Positions 25,730-33,722 of a stretch of DNA of 64,000 nt are shown piece after piece; the stretch's first letter is position 1, and every line of letters begins with the position of its first letter. The stretch comes from Pseudoselenomonas ruminantium. Lineage in GTDB: Bacteria; Bacillota; Negativicutes; Selenomonadales; Selenomonadaceae. Under the pieces are notes generated by a model. That model did no database searches, was not told where the DNA came from, and worked only from the letters and a program-made list of their open reading frames with translations. The stretch lies in NCBI GenBank assembly GCA_902781305.1, contig CACZIV010000007.1:1-64000 (forward strand), given 5' to 3'. The position numbers were made by a program, and so were the translations under genes.

Positions 25730-27060
25730 TCCTTATCCTCTCCATGATTATCCATTACATTTTTGCCCATTGGGATAGTTGCTTCCAATGTAAAGCCCTT
25801 ATCGCTCCAATAACGGAGCCGTCCATGCAGCAGTTCCAACCGTTCTTCCATATGCCGCAAGCCAAAGCCCTGCTTCGTTTCTGCACAGCCTTCGCCATTA
25901 TCGGCAATGATGATGTAGAACCTGCCCGGTTCCAATCCACAGGTGACGGTCACTTTCGTCGCCTTGCCATGACGGCGGGCATTGGTGATGCCCTCCTGTA
26001 CAATGCGGTAGATGACTTCTTCCTCGTCTTCCCGCAATTTTTCTGGCCACCCCAGCTCCACCAACTGAATTTCCACACCGGATGAGGCCGAAAACTCCGC
26101 AATAACCTTTTTGATTGCCTGCTGCAACGGCAGTTTCTCCAAATCGTCCGGACGCAGTTTTTTAACTGAACGGCGGACATCCACAATCCCATGCCGGGCG
26201 GTTTCCCGGATTTTTTCCAGCTGCTTTTTCACTGCGGCAGGCGCCGCATCCACCAGCACGATGCAGGCATCCAGCCCAGCGGCAATTCCGGTTAAGGTAT
26301 GCCCCAATGTATCGTGAATTTCTCTGGCCAAACGGTTGCGCTCTCTGGTTTCGGCCATGCGTTCAGCCTCCAGCGCATAGGCCCGCAGGCGCACATTGGC
26401 TTCCTCCAGCTGCTGATTCAGGATGGAAATACGTTCCTTTTCATGGTGCTTGCTCTGCACCAGCAGCACTAGGTACAAGACAAACAATACGATATTCAGC
26501 GATTGGAAGGCATTTTTTATCGCCAGCAAAACCGACTGTACCTCTGGCCGGTAATACGCCGCATACACATCAAAAGGTGCCACATGCCGTTGAAAAATCG
26601 CCATATTGTAATTGGCCATAAAATAAAGCCCCAGCATGGCCACGAGCAGCAGCCAGCTTTGATTTTCCCCATGATAGCGGTGCATGAGGTCTGCCACCGC
26701 CAAGAGGACTATGCCATCATAAGCCAAATTGAGGCTTTTCATCAACAGCATACAGATACCGATTTCCGCAGCAAATATCAGCTGCCGCTGTCCCGATTCC
26801 AAACCACCGTGCCGGTAGAGTTTCCCCAGGAATAGCAACAGGGCATAGGCCCCCATGGACAGCCAAAAGCCCTTCATCGCAGGCAAAGGCACAATGGGCA
26901 ACGTGGACAAAAATTCATGGGCACTCATGGTGCTGACAATTTTTTGCTGTGTAAGGCACATAAAGCCTGCCATCAGGAGCACGACCAGCCCATTATACAG
27001 CCCCAAAAGTCCATAGAGCCATTCCAACCGCCGCTGTTCCGGCGTATAGCTCCCCATCAT
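25726..27060 (-). CDS. Sensor histidine kinase, NarL-partner type (HisKA_3)
   Basis: 444 residues: six or so N-terminal membrane helices (to about 205), a coiled-coil linker, a HisKA_3 dimerisation domain with the phospho-acceptor in LAREIHDTLGHTL (about 248), and a GHKL ATPase (IVQEGITNARRHG, IADNGEGCAE, GFGLRHMEERLEL). The large membrane part has no obvious extracytoplasmic domain, so ligand sensing may come from the binding protein encoded just upstream. The ATG at 27060 overlaps that gene's TGA and sits 9 bases after GAGAGG; an ATG at 27069 has no spacing. Confidence 0.92.
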   Translation of the reverse strand: MMGSYTPEQRRLEWLYGLLGLYNGLVVLLMAGFMCLTQQKIVSTMSAHEFLSTLPIVPLPAMKGFWLSMGAYALLLFLGKLYRHGGLESGQRQLIFAAEIGICMLLMKSLNLAYDGIVLLAVADLMHRYHGENQSWLLLVAMLGLYFMANYNMAIFQRHVAPFDVYAAYYRPEVQSVLLAIKNAFQSLNIVLFVLYLVLLVQSKHHEKERISILNQQLEEANVRLRAYALEAERMAETRERNRLAREIHDTLGHTLTGIAAGLDACIVLVDAAPAAVKKQLEKIRETARHGIVDVRRSVKKLRPDDLEKLPLQQAIKKVIAEFSASSGVEIQLVELGWPEKLREDEEEVIYRIVQEGITNARRHGKATKVTVTCGLEPGRFYIIIADNGEGCAETKQGFGLRHMEERLELLHGRLRYWSDKGFTLEATIPMGKNVMDNHGEDKE

Positions 27061-28025
27061 CAATCCCATCCTCTCATATCGGTGCCCAGATTTTCCTTGG
27101 TAATGAGCTGGGTGGGCAGTCGCATCAGCTTGGGAACCTGCTCGCCCGCCAATATCTTATAAGCCTGCTCTGCCGCATTGCGCCCCAAAGCTCTGGGCGA
27201 CTGCCCTGCTGTGGCCATCATATGCCCACCAGCTATCATTTCCTTGGTTTCGGGTACGCCATCTACGCCATAGACCAGAACCTTGTCCAACCGGCCAACG
27301 GTCTGCAGTGCTGCCATCGCCCCCATCGCTGTCGGGTCGTTCAAGGCCATAACCACGTCAATATCCGGATGACGTTTAAGCATTTCCTGCATGGCCGGCA
27401 TGGCCAGTTCCAGCTGCCCCCGGCACTCAGCCTGATCCACCACCACAAAATTCGGATTAAGCGCCAAGCCATCCAAGAACCCCTGAATTCTGTCCACAGA
27501 AGAACGGGCCTCTGAATGCTGGAGCAGGGCGATTTTGCCGCCGGCTGCATGCGCCAGCAAATGCTCAGCACATTGCTGTCCGGCCAGATAATTATCCGAC
27601 ACCACCGTAGCAGCCACAGAATTTTCATCTTCTACATTGGTATCTACGGCAATCACCGGCACATTGGCCTCTTTGGCTAATTGCAAAGCGGGGGCAATGC
27701 GCTGCCAGTCCACGGGATTGATGAAGATCAGCTCTACCCCGCTGTCGATAAGTTCTTTTACTGCCTCTTCCTGCCGTTCCACCGACAGAGCCGGGTCCCG
27801 GGAAATCAGAATATCGCCCCGCCTGCTGACTTCCATACGGATTTCCTCATCCACGATTTCATAAAACGGATTGTTGAGCGTCATATAGACGGCACCGAAT
27901 TTATGCCGGTGCTCCGCCTGCCGCAGGGAATAATCCGTCTGCATAATCTGCCACATAACCAGCGCAGCCAAAAAAAGCAGCAGAACTCCCATCACGCTCC
28001 AAAACAACCTTTCCCCCCGTTCCAT
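27060..28025 (-). CDS. Membrane-anchored periplasmic sugar-binding protein, RbsB/LacI-like
   Basis: 321 residues. An N-terminal hydrophobic segment (about 8-27) without cleavage motif is followed by a Peripla_BP_4 domain (FGAVYMTLNNPFYEIVDEE, LIFINPVDWQRIAPAL, VVSDNYLAGQQ, VYGVDGVPE). It is first in the operon binding protein - kinase - regulator - binding protein. This matches the known principle of anchored sugar binders that control a partner kinase, for example XylFII-LytS of Clostridium beijerinckii. The sugar cannot be told. Confidence 0.88.
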   Translation of the reverse strand: MERGERLFWSVMGVLLLFLAALVMWQIMQTDYSLRQAEHRHKFGAVYMTLNNPFYEIVDEEIRMEVSRRGDILISRDPALSVERQEEAVKELIDSGVELIFINPVDWQRIAPALQLAKEANVPVIAVDTNVEDENSVAATVVSDNYLAGQQCAEHLLAHAAGGKIALLQHSEARSSVDRIQGFLDGLALNPNFVVVDQAECRGQLELAMPAMQEMLKRHPDIDVVMALNDPTAMGAMAALQTVGRLDKVLVYGVDGVPETKEMIAGGHMMATAGQSPRALGRNAAEQAYKILAGEQVPKLMRLPTQLITKENLGTDMRGWD

Positions 28026-28063
28026 ACTTGCAAACTCCGCCTTTCTCCATCAATATCAATCAA

Positions 28064-28171
28064 ATTATACCGCGAACAACGCGATTTTACTATAGTGAGA
28101 ATCTTTTCTGCAAAAAAATTCTCACAAAGCCCCTCATGTCCTCGTATTTTTACGACAAAATATGATATAAT
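28064..28171. promoter_or_regulatory. Divergent promoter region with inverted repeat
   Basis: Between the sensory operon and the gutA-like gene: a minus-strand TATAAT (28069-28064), an inverted repeat GTGAGAAT (28095-28102) / ATTCTCAC (28118-28125), and a plus-strand extended -10 TGATATAAT with the hexamer at 28166-28171. The repeat lies between the two promoters and is a candidate operator for one or both. Confidence 0.5.
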
Positions 28172-28244
28172 AAGAGGTAAGACTCATAATGGTTTTGGAA
28201 TGTATGTGTAGTAGATAATGATTATTTTAGGAGGAATGAACAGC

Positions 28245-28607
28245 ATGGACATTAAGTATGACGTAGCAATCACTTCCATCGGCAATCTGGCCAGAACTTT
28301 TCTGACCAACAACAACAGCGCTATCCTGTTAGACGAAGGCATCCGCCCCAACCTTTCGGACATGGTACTCGAACACACGCCCGGCAAATTAGAAGAAGAC
28401 ATCAAGAAGGGTGACAAACTGCTGATGGGCGGCATCAAATATACCATCGAAAAAGTCGGCGACGCCGTTAACGAAAACTTACGTGAGGAAGGTCACTGCA
28501 CACTGGTATTCAACGCCGAAGGCTCCATGCCCGGCCAGATTATCCTCAAAGGCCCCGCCCTGCCCGTACTGACGGTCGGCGCACATATTACCTTCACGAA
28601 GAAATAA
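28245..28607 (+). CDS. PTS glucitol/sorbitol-type EIIA (GutA/SrlB-like), orphan
   Basis: 120 residues with the GutA-family C-terminal motif VGDAVNENLREEGHCTLVF. The GutA family carries phosphate to the glucitol EIIB; here no gutB/gutE-type permease genes lie nearby. The start chosen is ATG 28245, 10 bases from AGGAGG, over two upstream ATGs that leave no spacing. It stands alone with its own promoter and terminator between two sensory loci. Its role is unclear: it may serve a permease elsewhere or be regulatory. Confidence 0.85.
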   Translation: MDIKYDVAITSIGNLARTFLTNNNSAILLDEGIRPNLSDMVLEHTPGKLEEDIKKGDKLLMGGIKYTIEKVGDAVNENLREEGHCTLVFNAEGSMPGQIILKGPALPVLTVGAHITFTKK

Positions 28608-28621
28608 ATACAAAAAGCTTG

Positions 28622-28647
28622 GGACTGCGGAAGCGCAGTCCTTTTTT
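28622..28647 (+). terminator. Terminator of the gutA-like gene
   Basis: GGACTGCG (28622-28629) and CGCAGTCC (28634-28641), then six T. Confidence 0.9.
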
Positions 28648-28769
28648 CATACCTCTTGGCAGGATTATGACCTTCCCAGCACGAAATTATTCCTAACTTG
28701 TAATGTCAATCGGATTCCTGAATATTAAGTTGATGCTTTCGACATACATGAATATACGGAGGAAAGGAC

Positions 28770-30818
28770 ATGGGGATTATTTCACGGAAGATACCACTTT
28801 GCACCCTGCTGCTCCTTCTGCTCGGCATTTTTCTGCCAGCCCACATGCTGGCTATGGAAGAATTAAAAGTCGGATATGTGCCGGGCACAGGATTTTTAGA
28901 GGAGGACAAGCCGGGTCATATGCGCGGAAACGGCTATGAATATATGGAATTTCTCTCCGGTTTTTTGGGTGCCAACTTTTCCTATGTTCCCTGCGTGAAC
29001 TGGTGGGAAGCTGGTGCAAAACTGGAAAACCACGAAATCGACATGCTGCCCGCCATGCCCGGAAATTACCGGACATTGCCCTTTGCCGTGCGCACGGACC
29101 ACGTCATTGCCCGCTTTCCAATGGAACTGGTGGTACAGGATGATTTTAGCGGCGGTCATGTACACTTGGGCACGCTGGACTACAACTATCCCACTCCCAA
29201 CCTGAGCAAAGCCGCCCAGGAGCATGGCTTCACCTATGAACTCGTCACCTTCAGCGACCCTACAGATATGAAAAACGCCTTTGATGCCCACCAACTCGAC
29301 GGCTATGTTCACCCCCTGCTTCATCCGGAAAAAAATGGCCGCGTACTGGCCCTCTTTGACCGGGTCAGCTATCGTCTGCTCGTCCATCGTGACCGCCCGG
29401 ACCTCTTGGCAAGGCTGAACGCTGCTCAGGACAGCCTGCTCTTGAACCAGCCCAATATCCGTACCCGTCTCAACGATAAATACGAACGGTCCAAAGGATT
29501 TCCATTGGTGCTCTCACCAGCCGAGAAGGTTTACCTGCAAGAAAAGAAGACTTTTCATGTAGCGGTGCTGATGCGGACAAAACCTTATTTCTATCGGGAT
29601 GAACAAGGTAACTGGGCGGGTGCCACCCAGGCTTTACTAAACCAATTGGAACAGGATTTGGGCATCACGATTGAGCTGGAGGAAGTCAGCTCAGCAGATG
29701 AACTGCGCCGCCTGATTACCCGTGGAACAATAGATTTCGTGGCCGATGTTCCCTGTGATTTCAGCTGGCTGGACAGCTTTGACCTCACGCCTACCCAGTC
29801 GTATTTGGAGATTGGCTATGTCCCCATAACCCGACATGGTGCACAGAGGCCCCGCACCCCCAAAGTAGCTGCAGTCGAGGGAAACTTCGAGACAACCACC
29901 TTCATCATGACGCAATATCCCGGCGAACAAATGCTCAGCCACAACAGTTGGGAAGAATGTTTTACAGCTGTCGGCAGCGGCACTGCCGACATTACCTATG
30001 CGCCCCGCGCTACAGTTCCCTATCTGATGGAAGCCGTATCGGCCTACAATCTTTCTGCCGACACCGAAAGCGTTTTTTTGGAAGCCATCAGCCTCGGCGT
30101 AGCCAAAGAAGCCAATCCCCTGTTGTGGCAGATACTGGATAAGGAAATCAATCACCTGCCGCCGCGCCTGATGGCGGAATCCCTGAGTCAGACCGCCCAC
30201 GAAAATGTCCATCAGTTGAATCCGGTCTATCTGCTTTACCACTATCCCCTGCAAGCAGTCCTCATGATTTTCCTGATTATGGGACTCATTGCCGGCACGA
30301 TTTACTACCGCTCCCGCAGGCATGACCGGCAGCTATCCGAATTGGAACAACTGGCCTATACAGACAGCCGCTATCAGCTCCCCAATCTACGCTATTTAGA
30401 ACGCCACCGGGAGCAAATTCTCCGCCGAATCCGGCGAGAACAGAAATCCACTCACGTTTTTCTGGTTCTCTTTGCCGCCAGTCCAGCCAAGGGAACGGCC
30501 ATCCATGACCGTCACGCCTGGGACGAACCGCTAAAAGAAGCCGCCCGCCTGCTTGCCGGCAAAGACTGGACAGTCGAAACCGCCGCAGGCACCATGCCTG
30601 GCGAATTACTCTGCCTCTGCATAGCAGACAATCCCCAAATGATGCTGAATCTAACTGCAGAATCCATTACCGATTTAACCCCGGAAGTCTGGCACGCAGG
30701 CTTCTGCCCACTAGCCGACTTTTCCCTGACACAGGCGGAAGAACATGCCGCTCTTGCCTGTCAGGAAGCCAGAGAACAACATATCCGGGCAAAACTTTGG
30801 CAAAACGCCCATACCTGA
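28770..30818 (+). CDS. Membrane sensor with two solute-binding domains and a degenerate GGDEF-like domain
   Basis: 682 residues: a signal or anchor helix (about 8-28), two tandem SBP_bac_3 domains (about 32-250 and 255-475, the second starting FHVAVLMRTKPYFYRDEQGNW), one membrane helix (about 495-512) and a cytoplasmic domain beginning LEQLAYTDSRYQLPNLRYLE. This corresponds to the DxLTGLPNR entry of GGDEF domains, but no GGDEF motif follows, so cyclase activity is unlikely. Tandem binding domains in a sensor recall BvgS/EvgS. It heads a five-gene plus-strand cluster that ends with a hybrid kinase. The start is ATG 28770 after GGAGGAAAGG. Confidence 0.82.
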   Translation: MGIISRKIPLCTLLLLLLGIFLPAHMLAMEELKVGYVPGTGFLEEDKPGHMRGNGYEYMEFLSGFLGANFSYVPCVNWWEAGAKLENHEIDMLPAMPGNYRTLPFAVRTDHVIARFPMELVVQDDFSGGHVHLGTLDYNYPTPNLSKAAQEHGFTYELVTFSDPTDMKNAFDAHQLDGYVHPLLHPEKNGRVLALFDRVSYRLLVHRDRPDLLARLNAAQDSLLLNQPNIRTRLNDKYERSKGFPLVLSPAEKVYLQEKKTFHVAVLMRTKPYFYRDEQGNWAGATQALLNQLEQDLGITIELEEVSSADELRRLITRGTIDFVADVPCDFSWLDSFDLTPTQSYLEIGYVPITRHGAQRPRTPKVAAVEGNFETTTFIMTQYPGEQMLSHNSWEECFTAVGSGTADITYAPRATVPYLMEAVSAYNLSADTESVFLEAISLGVAKEANPLLWQILDKEINHLPPRLMAESLSQTAHENVHQLNPVYLLYHYPLQAVLMIFLIMGLIAGTIYYRSRRHDRQLSELEQLAYTDSRYQLPNLRYLERHREQILRRIRREQKSTHVFLVLFAASPAKGTAIHDRHAWDEPLKEAARLLAGKDWTVETAAGTMPGELLCLCIADNPQMMLNLTAESITDLTPEVWHAGFCPLADFSLTQAEEHAALACQEAREQHIRAKLWQNAHT

Positions 30819-30839
30819 TGCGATTTAGGAGGAATTGAC

Positions 30840-31280
30840 ATGAGTAAATTACCCGTTATTTTAATCGTCGATGATGATGAAATGAATATCGTCATGGCCA
30901 AGAGCATTTTGGAAATGAAAGTCCGTGCCGAAATTCTGACGACAACCAGCGGCAGTGCCTGTCTGGGCATACTCCGCCAGCGGCAAAAGCCTGTTGATCT
31001 CATTCTGCTGGACATCGCCATGCCCGGCATGGACGGTCTGCAGACCCTCGCGGCGATTCGCAATGACCCAAGTCTTCGGGACAGCAAGGTCATCTTCCTG
31101 ACTGCCGCTGCCGACAAGGAAACCATTGTTAAAGCAAGCCAGCTGAAAATCGCCGATTATGTCAAAAAACCGTTTATCCCGGAGGATTTAATTGCCCGCG
31201 TAGAAAAGCATCTCCATCCCCCCATTGAGGACCCGGAAGTCAATGACATTTTCAAGGCTCTGGATAATCTGGGCTTGTAA
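30840..31280 (+). CDS. Stand-alone response regulator receiver protein (CheY-like)
   Basis: 146 residues: a single receiver domain with the acidic pocket VDDDEMN, phospho-acceptor Asp in LILLDIAMPGMDG (about 61), Thr in FLTAAADK and Lys in VKKPF. There is no DNA-binding output; about 25 extra C-terminal residues are helical. It could be phosphorylated by the hybrid kinase encoded 2.4 kb downstream, which carries its own receiver and Hpt domain. Confidence 0.92.
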   Translation: MSKLPVILIVDDDEMNIVMAKSILEMKVRAEILTTTSGSACLGILRQRQKPVDLILLDIAMPGMDGLQTLAAIRNDPSLRDSKVIFLTAAADKETIVKASQLKIADYVKKPFIPEDLIARVEKHLHPPIEDPEVNDIFKALDNLGL

Positions 31281-31312
31281 GCCGGCCTATTCAGCAGAAA
31301 GGAGCAGGCATT

Positions 31313-32617
31313 ATGGGTGCGCATAACTTCATCATCCCACTGGTCAGCCGTCTCCTCAAAATCCCCTACCTGCGGGCAATCCGGGAGACTTTCTGCGCCT
31401 TGATGCCAGTCATCGTCCTGCTGACCCTCATTGATATGGCTGGCTGCCTGTTCTGTGACCCCACGGGACCTGTACTCGGCGAGGAAGGGCTGGGAATCGG
31501 TACCTTCCTGACCGGCGGACTCCATGAGGAAGCCTATCGGGAATCGGCTTTTTATGCCACCATGACCCAACTGCGCAGCTGCCTGAAAGTCACCGTGCTG
31601 ATAAACTCCCTGCTTTTTTCCCTTGTGCTGACGGAAAAACTGTCCAGCCTTTGGCATGGAGATGTTACCGCCTCCATCGTCTGCACCGTTTCTTCCTACC
31701 TATTCCTATTGGCCGGATTTAACGGAAATTTGGACGGCCTATCCACCTACTTTGGCGGCCGCGCCTTTTTTCTGGCCCTGCTTATCGCCACAGCCAGTGT
31801 CCTCGTATTCAGCCGCCTGGCCCGCATCCGCCGCCTGCACCTGCCCGTTCCCCAGGGAATGCCGCAGGCCATGCAGCAATCCATGATTCTGTTTATCCCG
31901 CTGGGGCTGACGCTGTTTTCCTCGTTAATCGTCTCCTTTGCCTGGCTTTCCGTGGAACAATCCATGCATTCCCTGCCCTCTCTCTTGCAGGGCTATTGGG
32001 GTGCAGATATCGCCCAAGTACCGGCAGCTGCCATTCTTTATGAATGCCTGCGCCGGTTCCTTTGGTGGTTTGGACTCAACGGCAGCAGCCTCACCTTTTT
32101 CTGGAACGAAGCCTTCTATATTCCCGCCCAGCTGGCCAATGAATTGGAAAACAGCAAGTACATTTTCACGATTGAATTTTTCGATGCCAATTCCATTTCC
32201 CTTTTGGGACTGGCCATTTCCGTATGGGTATTTTCCTATCGGGAAAAACTGCGCCAGCTCTCGGCTTACAGCCTGCCCTGCCTGCTGTTTTCCATCAATG
32301 AGCCCTTTCTCTTTGCCCTGCCCATCGTCCTCAATCCGCTCTTTCTCATCCCCTATCTGCTGGCTCCTATGCTGAACGTCTACATCGGCTATCTGGCCAT
32401 CAATTGGGGCATTGTCCCCCTGTTCCACTACAGCGTAGATGCCACCGTACCTGTCCTGTTGCAGGGCTGGCTCTCCACGGGAGATATCATGGGCGCTGTC
32501 CTGCAGCTGGTATGGCTCAGTTTGGACATTGTCATCTACACCCCCTTTGTCATCATGTTCAATATGCTGACCAGGGAAGAAGATGCCATCGAGGAGGCGA
32601 ATGCGTATGAAACCTGA
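31313..32617 (+). CDS. PTS EIIC-like membrane protein (lactose/cellobiose family) within a sensory cluster
   Basis: 434 residues with about ten helices. The segment LLFSINEPFLFALPIVLNPLF matches the conserved FNINEPVIFGLPIVFNP of LicC/CelB permeases, and the EIIC occupies most of the protein. No EIIA or EIIB is encoded in this cluster. Its position between a CheY-like gene and an anchored binding protein, with translational coupling to the latter (11-base overlap), suggests a sugar-sensing or facilitator role rather than an ordinary PTS permease. A partner EIIB from another locus cannot be excluded. Confidence 0.85.
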   Translation: MGAHNFIIPLVSRLLKIPYLRAIRETFCALMPVIVLLTLIDMAGCLFCDPTGPVLGEEGLGIGTFLTGGLHEEAYRESAFYATMTQLRSCLKVTVLINSLLFSLVLTEKLSSLWHGDVTASIVCTVSSYLFLLAGFNGNLDGLSTYFGGRAFFLALLIATASVLVFSRLARIRRLHLPVPQGMPQAMQQSMILFIPLGLTLFSSLIVSFAWLSVEQSMHSLPSLLQGYWGADIAQVPAAAILYECLRRFLWWFGLNGSSLTFFWNEAFYIPAQLANELENSKYIFTIEFFDANSISLLGLAISVWVFSYREKLRQLSAYSLPCLLFSINEPFLFALPIVLNPLFLIPYLLAPMLNVYIGYLAINWGIVPLFHYSVDATVPVLLQGWLSTGDIMGAVLQLVWLSLDIVIYTPFVIMFNMLTREEDAIEEANAYET

Positions 32618-33722
32618 CAGCCATGCGCTATTGCGGCGGCGATTTATCGCCTTTGCGCTTTTGCAGGCCTTTCTCCTCTGTCTGGCCATCTTTCTTTCCA
32701 TCAATTATTTCGGTTCCGATATCTGGTCACGGCGGGATTCCGTCGGCCTGATTCTCGCCAGCGCCAAAGATGCTCCGGGCTGGCCGCGGGATATGCGGCT
32801 GGGCCTGCAAAAAGCCTGTCAGAAGCGGGGATACACCCTCTACATCGAAGATCATGTAAACAGCGATGACAATAGTCTCGCGCAGGTCACGGAAAAACTG
32901 GTCAAAAAAGGCGTCAAAAAAATCTTTTTGGCCAATCCCGGCTATCAGCGCAATCTGGAAAATATCGCCCGCCAGTATCCGCAGGTGGAATTTTATGCCA
33001 ACTCAGTCGGCGAAACCATTTCCGCTAAAATCTTCAACTACTCCGTCCGCTACTACGAGGTACGCTATTTGGCCGGTATTTTAGCCGGACTCCATACCCG
33101 GACAGGCATTGTCGGGTATCTGGCGCCCTTTCCCGCCTTGGAAACCCGCCGCGACCTCAACGCTTTCGCCTTAGGTGTGCAAAAAGTCCGCCCCGATGCC
33201 CGCATTCTCGTGCATTGGACAGGACAATGGATTTCGGCCGAAAAGGAACGCCAGGCCCTCTATCTGCTCAAACATGAAAATACCGATGTCATCACCTATT
33301 TTGCGGCTTCCCAACAGCTTTCGCGGGAAGCTGCCGACTTAGGTCTGGATTACATTGATTTCCATGCGGCAGGGCTGACCATGCCCCCACACTGCATCGC
33401 CGCACTGGAAACCGACTGGACAAAAGTCTATGATGAGCTTCTCTGTACACATACTGCCAAATCTACGGCCCATGTCTATTGGCAGGGAATGTTGGATAAC
33501 GTAATCACGCTGCGCCTGTCGCCGGAACTCACGCCCCGTGAAGAAGCGCTGGTCATCCGGGCACGACAGGAACTTCTGCAGGGCTATCCCGTCTTTTCCG
33601 GAAATATTGTTGACCGGGATGGCCATAGCCGCTGTGCGGAAGGCGCAGTCATCGCCAACAGCAGCCTGCGGGAAAAAATGGACTGGCTGGTGAAGGGAGT
33701 GGAAATCATTGAAGCAAAATAA
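32607..33722 (+). CDS. Membrane-anchored BMP/PnrA-like binding protein
   Basis: 371 residues. A hydrophobic N-terminal helix (about 13-35) without lipobox or clear cleavage site leads into a BMP-family (Med/PnrA-like) binding domain: [56 protein letters not shown]. Lipoproteins of this family bind nucleosides for ABC uptake, but no ABC genes are here. The start is ATG 32607, 9 bases from GAGGAGG and overlapping the EIIC stop. Its own stop overlaps the kinase start by 14 bases, so it is probably the input partner of that kinase. Confidence 0.85.
   Translation: MKPDSHALLRRRFIAFALLQAFLLCLAIFLSINYFGSDIWSRRDSVGLILASAKDAPGWPRDMRLGLQKACQKRGYTLYIEDHVNSDDNSLAQVTEKLVKKGVKKIFLANPGYQRNLENIARQYPQVEFYANSVGETISAKIFNYSVRYYEVRYLAGILAGLHTRTGIVGYLAPFPALETRRDLNAFALGVQKVRPDARILVHWTGQWISAEKERQALYLLKHENTDVITYFAASQQLSREAADLGLDYIDFHAAGLTMPPHCIAALETDWTKVYDELLCTHTAKSTAHVYWQGMLDNVITLRLSPELTPREEALVIRARQELLQGYPVFSGNIVDRDGHSRCAEGAVIANSSLREKMDWLVKGVEIIEAK

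Noticed and set aside
30290..30818. Diguanylate cyclase activity of the dual-SBP sensor
   Set aside because: The GGDEF entry motif is recognisable but the active-site GGDEF signature is absent, so only a degenerate domain is claimed.
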